Program-made: the position numbers and the translations under genes
From: an uncultured Marinilabiliaceae bacterium
GTDB lineage: Bacteria; Bacteroidota; Bacteroidia; Bacteroidales; Marinilabiliaceae
Direction of reading: 5' to 3'
Assembly: GCA_905235955.1 (NCBI GenBank)
Contig: CAJONN010000118.1
Location: 1 to 5,823 of the forward strand
Length of the DNA: 5,823 bases
Shown: piece by piece, positions 1-5,790 of the stretch
How positions within the stretch are numbered: the first letter of the stretch is position 1
How the letters are laid out: the number at the start of each line of letters is the position of its first letter
Notes under the pieces: model-generated
Seen by the model: the letters and a program-made list of their open reading frames with translations, nothing else
What the model was told of the DNA's origin: nothing
Database searches by the model: none

Positions 1-80
1 GCTCCGTGCCAAAGGCGACAACCGCGAGGTGAAAATCGGGTTCCGTGCTAGTTGTTGAAAGCAATTTGTTGGTTATATTT

Positions 81-120
81 CTTTCGCCCATTCGGGGCTG
101 CTTTACTTGCGAAACTTGAG
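81..120. repeat. Imperfect 40-bp direct repeat, copy A
   Basis: This segment matches 174-213 at 35 of 40 positions; the differences are at 83, 95, 100, 107 and 111. Bases 86-89 (GCCC) and 95-98 (GGGC) can pair around a 5-nt loop, a small hairpin of the kind found in palindromic intergenic repeats. Weaker similarity to the other copy continues to the left (about 71-80 against 164-173) if a one-base indel is allowed, so the true unit is probably longer than 40 bp. Confidence 0.75.
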
Positions 121-173
121 TAATGTAAAAGAAATGCTTGATTAGCAGGGCACTACGTTATGCCACCTACAAT

Positions 174-213
174 CTATCGCCCATTCGTGGCTACTTTACA
201 TGCAAAACTTGAG
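174..213. repeat. Imperfect 40-bp direct repeat, copy B
   Basis: This is the second copy of the 81-120 repeat, offset by 93 bp. Its hairpin is weaker because the G at 95 in copy A is T here (188), leaving GCC/GGC. It ends 3 bp before the stop codon of the phosphatase-like gene (217-219), so the repeat abuts the coding region. A second small potential hairpin (GGCA/TGCC around 150-163) lies just before it, giving a two-hairpin arrangement. Confidence 0.75.
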
Positions 214-216
214 ATT

Positions 217-1842
217 TTATTTCAAAATTGGAATTTGCACGCCAGAGCAACCATTGGGCACACTTACTTTGATAAACGAGCATATTGTTGGTGCTACATC
301 GGCCATATTGTGGCGTTCGTAGATGGTGTTACGTGGCACTTTCCAACCATAGAACACAAGTGGCACATACTCTTTACCCCATAGCTGTGTTAGTTCGCTG
401 CCGTCGTCTTGCTCTTCGGCCCAGCCCGGATTGAGGTTGAGCAAAATGTCGCCCGAACGTTGTGGATGATAGTTGCGTCGCATAGTTTCTATCACGGGCG
501 AATCTGAGTAAATGTTGGGCAGTTGCTTTGCTACTACAGCATCGGCAACGCCAGTTACTTGCTTCATAAACTGTGCTGCCTCATTTAGCAATATGTCAAA
601 CGACACTTTTTTGTCTTCGCATAGTTTTTGGTCTAAATATATCTCACCACTTGCATAGTTGCGCACCCATTTTGCTTGTCCATGCAGAGCCATAAGGTAG
701 AGGTTGAGCAGAGCCGATGTGCGATGCAGGCTCACAGTGCCCCAACTCTTCCAATGCTCTGTGTCAGTGTTGGCTACGTCATAGCAACCCTGAGCGGCAG
801 TTAGCAATACAAGCGTATTGTCCATGCCTATATCGTGGTCTATTACTTTGAGCAGTGAGGCTATGTTTTCGTCGAGGCGCAAAAGCATATCTTCAGTTTC
901 GGCATCTATGGGTTGCATTTTGTGTCCACATGAAGGTGTGGCAGTAAACTGCACAGTGAGCATATCGGGTACATCGTCTTTGCCCAAGTTGCCACACAAT
1001 AGTATCGATGCTGCCATGTCGCGCACCATCTGATTGCCGTAGGGCGAGCCTGCTAAGCGTGCATATTTGCTACGTGCATTAGCTTGTTTGAGCGGATAAT
1101 AAAATATGCGTTGCTCTGTGCCTTTGTTGAAGTAGCGCCACTCATGATATTCTGATATGTCGTGCAGTGGCGACCATGTTTTTTCTAAGCAAAGGTCTGA
1201 TATGTGTTTGCTATTGAAGTCGCTAATGATATTTCTAACTTCATCGTTTACAATATTTTGCGATACAAATTGTCCTGTTCTTTCGTTAAACCATACTACA
1301 GGTTCGGGCACATTGGTGCCTGAGCTCCACATTAGCATATTGGGGTTGAAGCCAAGCGAAATAAAGTGGGCTTTGTTGTTGTAAATTTTGCGTATTTCGT
1401 TGCCTATTGTAGAGCATAGTAGGTTGCCGTTGCGAGGCGTGGCTGTAGTATCGAGTTTGCCTGCATTGTTGTAAGCATCGCCGTATATTGCGTGTATTTT
1501 TTTGCTTGTGAAGTTGTCAATCCATTGTTCGGCCACTATGCCATGAGTTGATGCTGGTGCGCCAGTGAAGAGTGTTGCTAAGTTTTTGCCAGCGTAGTTG
1601 CCGCCTGCATCGTAGTGGGCGTTGCTCAGTTGTGTGCCAAAGGTGCAGATGCGGTTGAATCCGTCTGGACCACATTTTTGGCGCACTATGTCGAGTTGCT
1701 CATTGTTTAGGTTGTCTATCAGAATGAGCAAAACAAGTTTGGGCTTCTCAGGGCAAAGTGCTATATTTTGTTGTGCTAAAGTGTTGTTGCTTAGTATAAT
1801 AGCTATAGTTGCTAAAAGCGTATTTACAAGTTTTTTTCTCAT
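217..1842 (-). CDS. Secreted PafA-like phosphatase superfamily protein, probable pseudoenzyme
   Basis: This 541-aa protein resembles the PafA-type alkaline phosphatases of Bacteroidetes over its whole length. I chose the ATG at 1842 because it overlaps the upstream stop codon (ATGA) and directly begins a signal peptide: MRKK, a hydrophobic stretch at about 5-17, then TLA with likely cleavage after Ala23. The in-frame ATG at 1863 would put seven polar residues before it. Family landmarks are visible: KLVLLILIDNL (Asp43), LFTGAPASTHGI (91-102), CGHKMQP (305-311), TEDMLLRLDENIA (316-328) and VPLVFYGW near the C-terminus. The catalytic positions are changed, as aligned from memory: the nucleophile Thr is Ala84; the Lys/Arg pair of SLKDR is Gly164/Asn166; the Asp four before GH is Pro303; the Asp-His of TADHG is Ala350-Gln351; and the late zinc His is missing. 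Asp43 and His307 remain. The product is likely periplasmic. It may bind rather than hydrolyse a phospho-ligand; its true role is unknown. Confidence 0.85.
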   Translation of the reverse strand: MRKKLVNTLLATIAIILSNNTLAQQNIALCPEKPKLVLLILIDNLNNEQLDIVRQKCGPDGFNRICTFGTQLSNAHYDAGGNYAGKNLATLFTGAPASTHGIVAEQWIDNFTSKKIHAIYGDAYNNAGKLDTTATPRNGNLLCSTIGNEIRKIYNNKAHFISLGFNPNMLMWSSGTNVPEPVVWFNERTGQFVSQNIVNDEVRNIISDFNSKHISDLCLEKTWSPLHDISEYHEWRYFNKGTEQRIFYYPLKQANARSKYARLAGSPYGNQMVRDMAASILLCGNLGKDDVPDMLTVQFTATPSCGHKMQPIDAETEDMLLRLDENIASLLKVIDHDIGMDNTLVLLTAAQGCYDVANTDTEHWKSWGTVSLHRTSALLNLYLMALHGQAKWVRNYASGEIYLDQKLCEDKKVSFDILLNEAAQFMKQVTGVADAVVAKQLPNIYSDSPVIETMRRNYHPQRSGDILLNLNPGWAEEQDDGSELTQLWGKEYVPLVFYGWKVPRNTIYERHNMADVAPTICSFIKVSVPNGCSGVQIPILK

Positions 1843-2357
1843 ATTGCAAATCGTCTGACCCATTCAAAAAGTGCAACGCATGTAGCGTGCGATACGTTCA
1901 TACTTGTGGCTGGTCCGCTCATCGGAATGTTGATGTGTTGAGCGCATTGGCTGAGCAATTCCATGCGCACTCCGTGTATTTCATTGCCAACTACCAAAGC
2001 CATTTTTTGTGGCAACGATGCTTTGAATATACTTTCTGATATGCTTGATGTTTCAAGTGCAACAAGCTGATAGTCAGATGGAATAAATTCGCTAAAATTA
2101 TCTGGTGTAGCATGTTCAAGTTTTACGTAGTCCCATGCCATACACGCTGTCCGACGTATTTTGCTCTCTCTCATCTGCATGTTGTCAGTTTCGATGCAAA
2201 CAACTTTTTCTATGCCTATGTTGGCTGCTATGCGAATGAGGCTACCAATGTTTTCAGGCGTGCGTAGCATGTCGGCTACTATTATTGGCGGATTGCTTAT
2301 TTTTCCTGTTTTGCCCTCAAATATATCTCTGGAATTGATGGTTGTTATCTTTTCCAT
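1839..2357 (-). CDS. SpoU/TrmH-family RNA 2'-O-methyltransferase
   Basis: This 172-aa protein is a compact SPOUT methyltransferase, expected to transfer a methyl group from S-adenosylmethionine to a ribose 2'-OH in tRNA or rRNA in the cytoplasm. All three SpoU motifs are present: motif 1, N36-I-G-S-L-I-R42 through G48; motif 2, LVVGNEIHG (121-129) with Glu126; and motif 3, INIPMSGPATSMNVSHA (142-158), the knot region that binds the cofactor. The length fits a bare catalytic domain without the N-terminal L30-like substrate domain found in RlmB-type members. I cannot name the target nucleotide, so no symbol is given. The ATG at 2357 lies 10 bp after the cca stop. The stop codon (TGA, 1841-1839) overlaps the start of the next gene, which suggests translational coupling. 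No Shine-Dalgarno sequence is evident. Confidence 0.9.
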   Translation of the reverse strand: MEKITTINSRDIFEGKTGKISNPPIIVADMLRTPENIGSLIRIAANIGIEKVVCIETDNMQMRESKIRRTACMAWDYVKLEHATPDNFSEFIPSDYQLVALETSSISESIFKASLPQKMALVVGNEIHGVRMELLSQCAQHINIPMSGPATSMNVSHATCVALFEWVRRFAI

Positions 2358-2367
2358 TTGGTTTTAG

Positions 2368-3789
2368 TTATTTTTTTATAGGATAAATGCCCATATTTGC
2401 TGCTTTTTCTATTACGAAGTGCATAGCTTCGTCGTAGTCGTTGTGAATAACGCCATCGAGTATGGCATCTTTGAGTGCATTTTTGAGCACTCCAATGGTT
2501 TGCGATGGACCAATGCCAAATGTTTCCATTATCATTTCGCCTGTTACGGGTGGTTGGAAGTTGCGTATATGGTCTTTCTCCTCTATCTCTTTTAGTTTTC
2601 GCCTCACTATTTTGAAGTTGCGCAAAAATCGTTGTACTTTTTCTTCGTTTTTCGATGTAATATCGGCTTCGCAAAGTGTCATGAGGTCTTCAATGTCATC
2701 GCCAGCTTCAAATAGCAAACGGCGTACAGCTGAGTCAGTTACTTCATCTTCGCTTAGCACAATGGGGCGCATGTGCAACCCAACGAGTTTTTGCACATAT
2801 TTCATTTTGGCATCGAGTGGAAGCTTAAGGCGTTTGAAAATGCCCGGTATCATCTTTTCGCCTACGAAGTTATGATTGTGAAATGTCCAACCTATTTTGG
2901 GGTCGAAACGTTTGGTGCGAGGTTTGCCTATGTCGTGCAAGAGTGCTGCCCATCTGAGCCACAGGTTGTCGCTATTGATGGCTACGGCATCCAGCACTGC
3001 CATTGTGTGGTAAAAATTGTCTTTGTGTGCCCGCCCATCGACCTTTTCTACGCCTTTCATTGCCTTCAGTTCTGGCATTATATACGATAGCAATCCCACT
3101 TTGTCCATCAGTTTGAAAGCAGCTGATGGTGTGTCGGTTAGCATCATTTTATTTAGTTCGTCGCAGATGCGTTCCATCGATATTATCTCTATTCGGCTGG
3201 CTGTTTTGGCTATGCCTTCAAATGTTTTTTCTTCTATTGTAAAGCCAAAACGTGTAGCAAATCTGATGGCGCGCAACATACGCAAAGGGTCGTCAGAGAA
3301 GGTTATTTCTGGGTCGAGAGGTGTGCGAATTATGCCATTTTGCAAGTCACTAATGCCTCCAAACGGATCGACAAGGTTGCCGTAGCTCTCTTTTCTGAGG
3401 CTTAATGCTAATGCGTTGATAGTGAAGTCTCTACGATTTTGGTCGTCTTCGAGCGTGCCATCTTCAACAATAGGTTTGCGTGAGTTTGATCTGTACGATT
3501 CGCGTCGGGCACCTACAAACTCCACTTCCACATCGTGTATTTTGACCATAGCGGTACCAAACGACTTGAATACCGATAAGTGCGACCCTCTGAAAGCTTT
3601 GTGTACTTGTTCGGCCAATTCAACGCCACTGCCAACTACCACTATATCAATGTCTTTCGATGGGCGATGAAGAAGAATATCGCGCACAAAACCACCTATC
3701 ACAAAGGCTTGTTCGCCTGTGTTTTCTACTATGTTGCTCACAACAGAAAAAACTTTGTGTTGTAGATGTTCTTTCAGGTTTATCTCCAT
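2368..3789 (-). CDS. cca: CCA tRNA nucleotidyltransferase with HD domain
   Basis: This 473-aa enzyme adds or repairs the 3'-terminal CCA of tRNAs using CTP and ATP, in the cytoplasm. The N-terminal class II nucleotidyltransferase head shows GGFVRD (32-37) and the metal-binding DID (Asp46, Asp48). It is followed by RRDFTINALA (119-128) and the PolyA_pol RNA-binding region with DDPLRMLRAIRFATR (166-180). The second half holds an HD phosphohydrolase motif, LLHDIGKP (HD at 284-285), as in HD-containing bacterial CCA enzymes, and the length fits that type. I place the start at the ATG at 3789; an in-frame TTG three codons upstream (3798) is also possible. It lies 13 bp after the small upstream gene and 10 bp before the methyltransferase gene. 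The tRNAs at 5236-5625 lack encoded CCA, so the cell needs this activity. Confidence 0.93.
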   Translation of the reverse strand: MEINLKEHLQHKVFSVVSNIVENTGEQAFVIGGFVRDILLHRPSKDIDIVVVGSGVELAEQVHKAFRGSHLSVFKSFGTAMVKIHDVEVEFVGARRESYRSNSRKPIVEDGTLEDDQNRRDFTINALALSLRKESYGNLVDPFGGISDLQNGIIRTPLDPEITFSDDPLRMLRAIRFATRFGFTIEEKTFEGIAKTASRIEIISMERICDELNKMMLTDTPSAAFKLMDKVGLLSYIMPELKAMKGVEKVDGRAHKDNFYHTMAVLDAVAINSDNLWLRWAALLHDIGKPRTKRFDPKIGWTFHNHNFVGEKMIPGIFKRLKLPLDAKMKYVQKLVGLHMRPIVLSEDEVTDSAVRRLLFEAGDDIEDLMTLCEADITSKNEEKVQRFLRNFKIVRRKLKEIEEKDHIRNFQPPVTGEMIMETFGIGPSQTIGVLKNALKDAILDGVIHNDYDEAMHFVIEKAANMGIYPIKK

Positions 3790-3802
3790 TATAATCAACT
3801 AT

Positions 3803-4174
3803 TTAAGGCATTTCAATGTAGTCGTTGTTGCCATTATATTTGAGCTTGAGAATGTTTTGTCCCATTGAGGTTGGTAGTGTATGGTTGCAATGTTTTTCCA
3901 ATATTACAATTAGGTCAAAATGTGTGCTACATATTTTTTGATATTCATTAATATTGGTCAGAAGCAATTTGTAGTTTAGCGCTTGCGGAACTGCTTGTGC
4001 AACAATGTTATAAGTTGTTTTATCAGCAATAAGCTGCACTACGGCTGCACTATGTCTTGCTAACTTTATAGAGAGTTTGCCCTCATCGCTATCGCCACAT
4101 ACAAGTACTCTGATGCCATTTAGGTTGCCTCGCCACGGCTGTTCTATTTTGCCTACAATTGAAGTCAAATCCAT
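3803..4174 (-). CDS. Small conserved-looking protein, Rossmann-like, function unknown
   Basis: I do not recognise this 123-aa protein. Its sequence suggests a truncated or minimal Rossmann-type fold. There is a strand at about 21-26 (IRVLVC) followed by a loop with Gly27 and Gly32 and a helix; a second strand at about 45-50 (VVQLIA) ending in Asp51; and a later strand FDLIVILE (86-93). This order recalls the core of class I S-adenosylmethionine methyltransferases (motif I, the acidic end of strand 2, and the FDLI strand), but the glycine loop is atypical and the C-terminal half of such a domain is missing. There is no signal peptide or membrane segment. It sits between the glycosyltransferase (23-bp gap) and cca (13-bp gap) on the same strand, so it is probably co-transcribed with them. 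The ATG at 4174 is the natural start. Confidence 0.7.
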   Translation of the reverse strand: MDLTSIVGKIEQPWRGNLNGIRVLVCGDSDEGKLSIKLARHSAAVVQLIADKTTYNIVAQAVPQALNYKLLLTNINEYQKICSTHFDLIVILEKHCNHTLPTSMGQNILKLKYNGNNDYIEMP

Positions 4175-4197
4175 AAGTTTTTTTGACTTTTTATCAG

Positions 4198-5157
4198 CTA
4201 AAAACCAATGCGTTGGCTTATTTTGTAAACATTGCGGTCAGGAGCATTGCGTGTAACAAGTTCGGCCACAAAGCCAGCCAAAAAGAGCTGTGTGCCCATT
4301 ACCATACAGATGAGTGCGAGGTAGAAATAGGGGCTCGAAGTAACCAGTGGAGCATTTATATGATGGTAAACAAACCAAATCTTTTTTGCACCGAGCCAAA
4401 ATGCAGCAACAAATCCGATGAAGAACATCAGTGTGCCAAGTGCACCAAATAGATGCATAGGTCGTTTGCCAAATTTACCCATAAACGACACTGAAAGCAA
4501 GTCGAGAAACCCCTTTATAGTGCGTTCTATACCAAATTTTGATACGCCAAATTTGCGCTCGTAGTGAGTGACAACTTTTTCGCCAATGTGCTTAAAACCA
4601 GCCTCTTTAGCAAGTAGTGGAATGTATCGATGCATCTCGCCATAGACCTCAACCGACTTTACTACAGCGTTGCGATAAGCCTTTAGTCCGCAGTTGAAAT
4701 CGTGTAGCTGAATGCCAGATATGCGTCTTACAACATGGTTGAATAGTTTTGAGGGTAATGTTTTTCCAATAGGGTCGTGGCGTACCTTTTTCCAACCGCT
4801 AACCATATCGTAGCCTTTGTTCAGAATCATATTCATCAGCTCTGGTATTTCGTCAGGGCTATCCTGCAAGTCGGCATCCATAGTTATAACTACATTGCCC
4901 TGAGCTGCTTCGAAACCAACGTTGAGAGCAGCCGACTTGCCATAGTTGCGTCTAAAACTGATGCATTTGATGCGGTTGTTGGCTTCAGATAGGGTAGTAA
5001 CAACGTTGATAGTGTCATCGGTGCTACCATCGTCAATTATTAGCACTTCATACGACCACTCAGTGGTTTTCATTACGCGTTCGATCCATGCCATCAACTC
5101 GCCGAGTGATTCGGCTTCGTTGTATGCGGGAATAACAATAGACAAGTCACAATTCAT
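4198..5157 (-). CDS. GT2 polyprenyl-phosphate glycosyltransferase, membrane-anchored
   Basis: This 319-aa protein is a family 2 glycosyltransferase of the DPM1/GtrB/ArnC type, which moves a sugar from a nucleotide donor onto undecaprenyl phosphate at the inner face of the cytoplasmic membrane. Visible motifs are SIVIPAYNEAES (6-17), LIIDDGSTDDT (39-49), FRRNYGKSAALNVGF (68-82) and the metal-binding MDADLQDSPDE (93-103), followed by DFNCGLKAYR (153-162). Two hydrophobic helices lie near the C-terminus, at about 236-257 and 276-298, as in GtrB-like enzymes. I start it at the ATG at 5157, which directly precedes the catalytic domain. The open frame continues upstream to 5265, but that extension crosses the terminator and tRNA-Gly and is not real. 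The sugar cannot be told from sequence. It is probably the first gene of the five-gene operon. Confidence 0.9.
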   Translation of the reverse strand: MNCDLSIVIPAYNEAESLGELMAWIERVMKTTEWSYEVLIIDDGSTDDTINVVTTLSEANNRIKCISFRRNYGKSAALNVGFEAAQGNVVITMDADLQDSPDEIPELMNMILNKGYDMVSGWKKVRHDPIGKTLPSKLFNHVVRRISGIQLHDFNCGLKAYRNAVVKSVEVYGEMHRYIPLLAKEAGFKHIGEKVVTHYERKFGVSKFGIERTIKGFLDLLSVSFMGKFGKRPMHLFGALGTLMFFIGFVAAFWLGAKKIWFVYHHINAPLVTSSPYFYLALICMVMGTQLFLAGFVAELVTRNAPDRNVYKISQRIGF

Positions 5158-5170
5158 ATTTTGCAAAATA
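5157..5170. promoter_or_regulatory. Perfect 14-bp palindrome at glycosyltransferase start
   Basis: The sequence TATTTTGCAAAATA is its own reverse complement, and its last minus-strand base is the A of the ATG. It lies in the short AT-rich gap (5158-5182) between the tRNA terminator and the glycosyltransferase, the only place a promoter for the downstream operon could sit unless transcription reads through the terminator. It could be a regulator site, or simply part of an AT-rich promoter; a near match to the TAnnTTTG -7 box (TTATTTTG) overlaps it. Function is not shown. Confidence 0.35.
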
Positions 5171-5182
5171 ATTATAGTGCAT

Positions 5183-5223
5183 AAAAACGAAGAGACCTCG
5201 CATTCTTGTCGAACACGAGGTCT
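5183..5223 (-). terminator. Rho-independent terminator of the tRNA operon
   Basis: On the minus strand, arms 5223-5211 and 5205-5193 form a 13-bp stem (two G-U pairs) around a 5-nt loop; the outer 8 bp (AGACCTCG/CGAGGTCT) are perfect. The stem is followed by CTTCG and then five T residues (5187-5183). It begins 12 bp after the end of tRNA-Gly and separates the tRNA operon from the glycosyltransferase operon. Confidence 0.85.
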
Positions 5224-5235
5224 GAAAATCTTAGG

Positions 5236-5308
5236 AGCGGAAAACGGGACTCGAACCCGCAACATTCAGCTTGGAGGGCTGACACTCTACCAATTGAGCT
5301 ATTTCCGC
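5236..5308 (-). tRNA. tRNA-Gly (anticodon UCC)
   Basis: The 73-nt gene folds as a full cloverleaf: acceptor GCGGAAA/TTTCCGC, D-arm with GG in the loop, anticodon stem TCAGC/GCTGA, 5-nt variable loop, and T-loop TTCGAGT. The seven-base anticodon loop reads CCTCCAA, which gives anticodon UCC for glycine GGA/GGG codons. It also places C at position 33, where almost all tRNAs have U. The discriminator base is U. The genomic sequence continues CCT, so the terminal CCA is not encoded. It is the last gene of the tRNA operon, just before the terminator. Confidence 0.93.
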
Positions 5309-5351
5309 ATAACCCTCTGACCGCAGCTTATGGTCCTATAAAAGAGGATAG

Positions 5352-5425
5352 AGCCTGTGGACGGATTCGAACCGCCGACCAGCTGATTACAAATCAGCTG
5401 CTCTGGCCAACTGAGCTACACAGGC
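5352..5425 (-). tRNA. tRNA-Thr (anticodon UGU), copy 2
   Basis: The 74-nt cloverleaf has acceptor GCCTGTG/CACAGGC, anticodon stem GCTGA/TCAGC and loop TTTGTAA, giving anticodon UGU for threonine ACA codons, with a normal U33. The T-loop is TTCGAAT. CCA is not encoded. It is identical to the gene at 5552-5625, exactly 200 bp away; identity spans 5350-5426 (77 bp). It lies 9 bp after tRNA-Tyr in transcription order. Confidence 0.96.
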
Positions 5426-5434
5426 AACTAATTG

Positions 5435-5517
5435 TGGGTGAAGATGGATTCGAACCACCGAAGTCGAAAGACAGCAGATTTACAGTCTGCCCCATTTGGC
5501 CACTCTGGTATTCACCC
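5435..5517 (-). tRNA. tRNA-Tyr (anticodon GUA)
   Basis: The 83-nt class II tRNA has acceptor GGGTGAA/TTCACCC, anticodon stem GCAGA/TCTGC with loop CTGTAAA (anticodon GUA, U33), and the long variable arm expected for bacterial tRNA-Tyr, followed by T-loop TTCGAAT. The discriminator is A and the next bases are CAA, so CCA is not encoded. It lies between the two identical tRNA-Thr genes. Confidence 0.96.
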
Positions 5518-5551
5518 AAAACCAATAATTTCAAAGTTCGACACTTCTGAG

Positions 5552-5625
5552 AGCCTGTGGACGGATTCGAACCGCCGACCAGCTGATTACAAATCAGCTG
5601 CTCTGGCCAACTGAGCTACACAGGC
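5552..5625 (-). tRNA. tRNA-Thr (anticodon UGU), copy 1
   Basis: This is the first gene of the tRNA operon and identical in sequence to the tRNA-Thr at 5352-5425: loop TTTGTAA, anticodon UGU, acceptor GCCTGTG/CACAGGC, U discriminator, no encoded CCA. A leader of about 130 nt separates it from the promoter. Confidence 0.96.
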
Positions 5626-5760
5626 AGGTGAGTAAGCTATCTACATCGCACCGCTCAACCTTCTACCTTTGCTGCGGTCAAGCCCTGGAGGGTTTGAAAG
5701 GAGCTGGTCGTGCAGGACTTACTCATATAAGCCACAACCGATATTTCTCGTTTGCGGTTG
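5626..5760 (-). other. Leader of the tRNA operon
   Basis: This stretch between the -7 box and the first tRNA is non-coding. It contains an 8-bp perfect inverted repeat (CTTACTCA at 5718-5725 and TGAGTAAG at 5629-5636) that would enclose most of the leader and bring its 3' end next to the tRNA 5' end, possibly as a processing stem. It also contains an inverted copy (5662-5672) of the promoter -7 region. A plus-strand open frame across it has no protein-like features. Confidence 0.5.
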
Positions 5761-5790
5761 CAAAGGTAGACACATTTTCTGATTCTGCAA
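5761..5790 (-). promoter_or_regulatory. Bacteroidetes-type promoter of the tRNA operon
   Basis: On the minus strand TACCTTTG (5768-5761) matches the Bacteroidetes -7 consensus TAnnTTTG perfectly. A TTG (5790-5788) lies 19 bp upstream, in the place of the -33 TTTG box. The sequence further upstream (5791-5823) is rich in A and T runs and could serve as an UP-like element, which would suit a strongly expressed stable-RNA operon. Confidence 0.8.

Larger units (their letters stand above)
1..216. other. Non-coding left flank with repeats
   Basis: No convincing gene lies here. The stretch follows the stop codon of the minus-strand phosphatase-like gene and is filled by two related repeat copies (81-120 and 174-213) and the sequence between and before them. 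The heptamer TCCGTGC occurs at 3-9 and again at 42-48, so the first 60 bases may belong to a further or longer repeat unit. I see no hairpin followed by a T-run that would act as an intrinsic terminator for the operon ending at 217. A plus-strand open frame starting at 160 runs through the second repeat and then antisense to the phosphatase gene; I treat it as spurious. Confidence 0.6.

Noticed and set aside
160..384. Plus-strand 74-aa open frame
   Set aside because: It starts in the repeat B region and continues antisense to the phosphatase-like gene; no domain or start signal supports it.
1843..1863. Upstream ATG for the phosphatase-like gene
   Set aside because: It would put MGQTICN in front of a well-formed signal peptide and enlarge the overlap with the methyltransferase gene; the ATGA overlap at 1839-1842 is the better start.
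2345..2674. Minus-strand 109-aa open frame overlapping the cca 3' end
   Set aside because: It is a frame-shifted shadow of cca with a very basic, low-complexity composition; cca is complete in its own frame.
5158..5265. N-terminal extension of the glycosyltransferase by 36 residues
   Set aside because: The extension reads through the terminator hairpin and into tRNA-Gly (the first residues are translated tRNA sequence). The catalytic domain starts right after the ATG at 5157.
5314..5347. Hairpin in the spacer between tRNA-Gly and tRNA-Thr
   Set aside because: CCTCT/AGAGG and GACC/GGTC can pair, but with a large bulge and no T-run; it is at most a minor processing structure.
5206..5614. Plus-strand open frames of 114-124 and 60 aa
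   Set aside because: They are antisense to the tRNAs and give the typical false peptides of translated tRNA genes, such as GRIRTADQL and DSNRRPADYKS.
5664..5671. Plus-strand TACCTTTG as an active promoter
   Set aside because: It matches the -7 consensus, but there is no TTG/TTTG at the right distance upstream and no plus-strand gene to serve, so I list it only as a finding.
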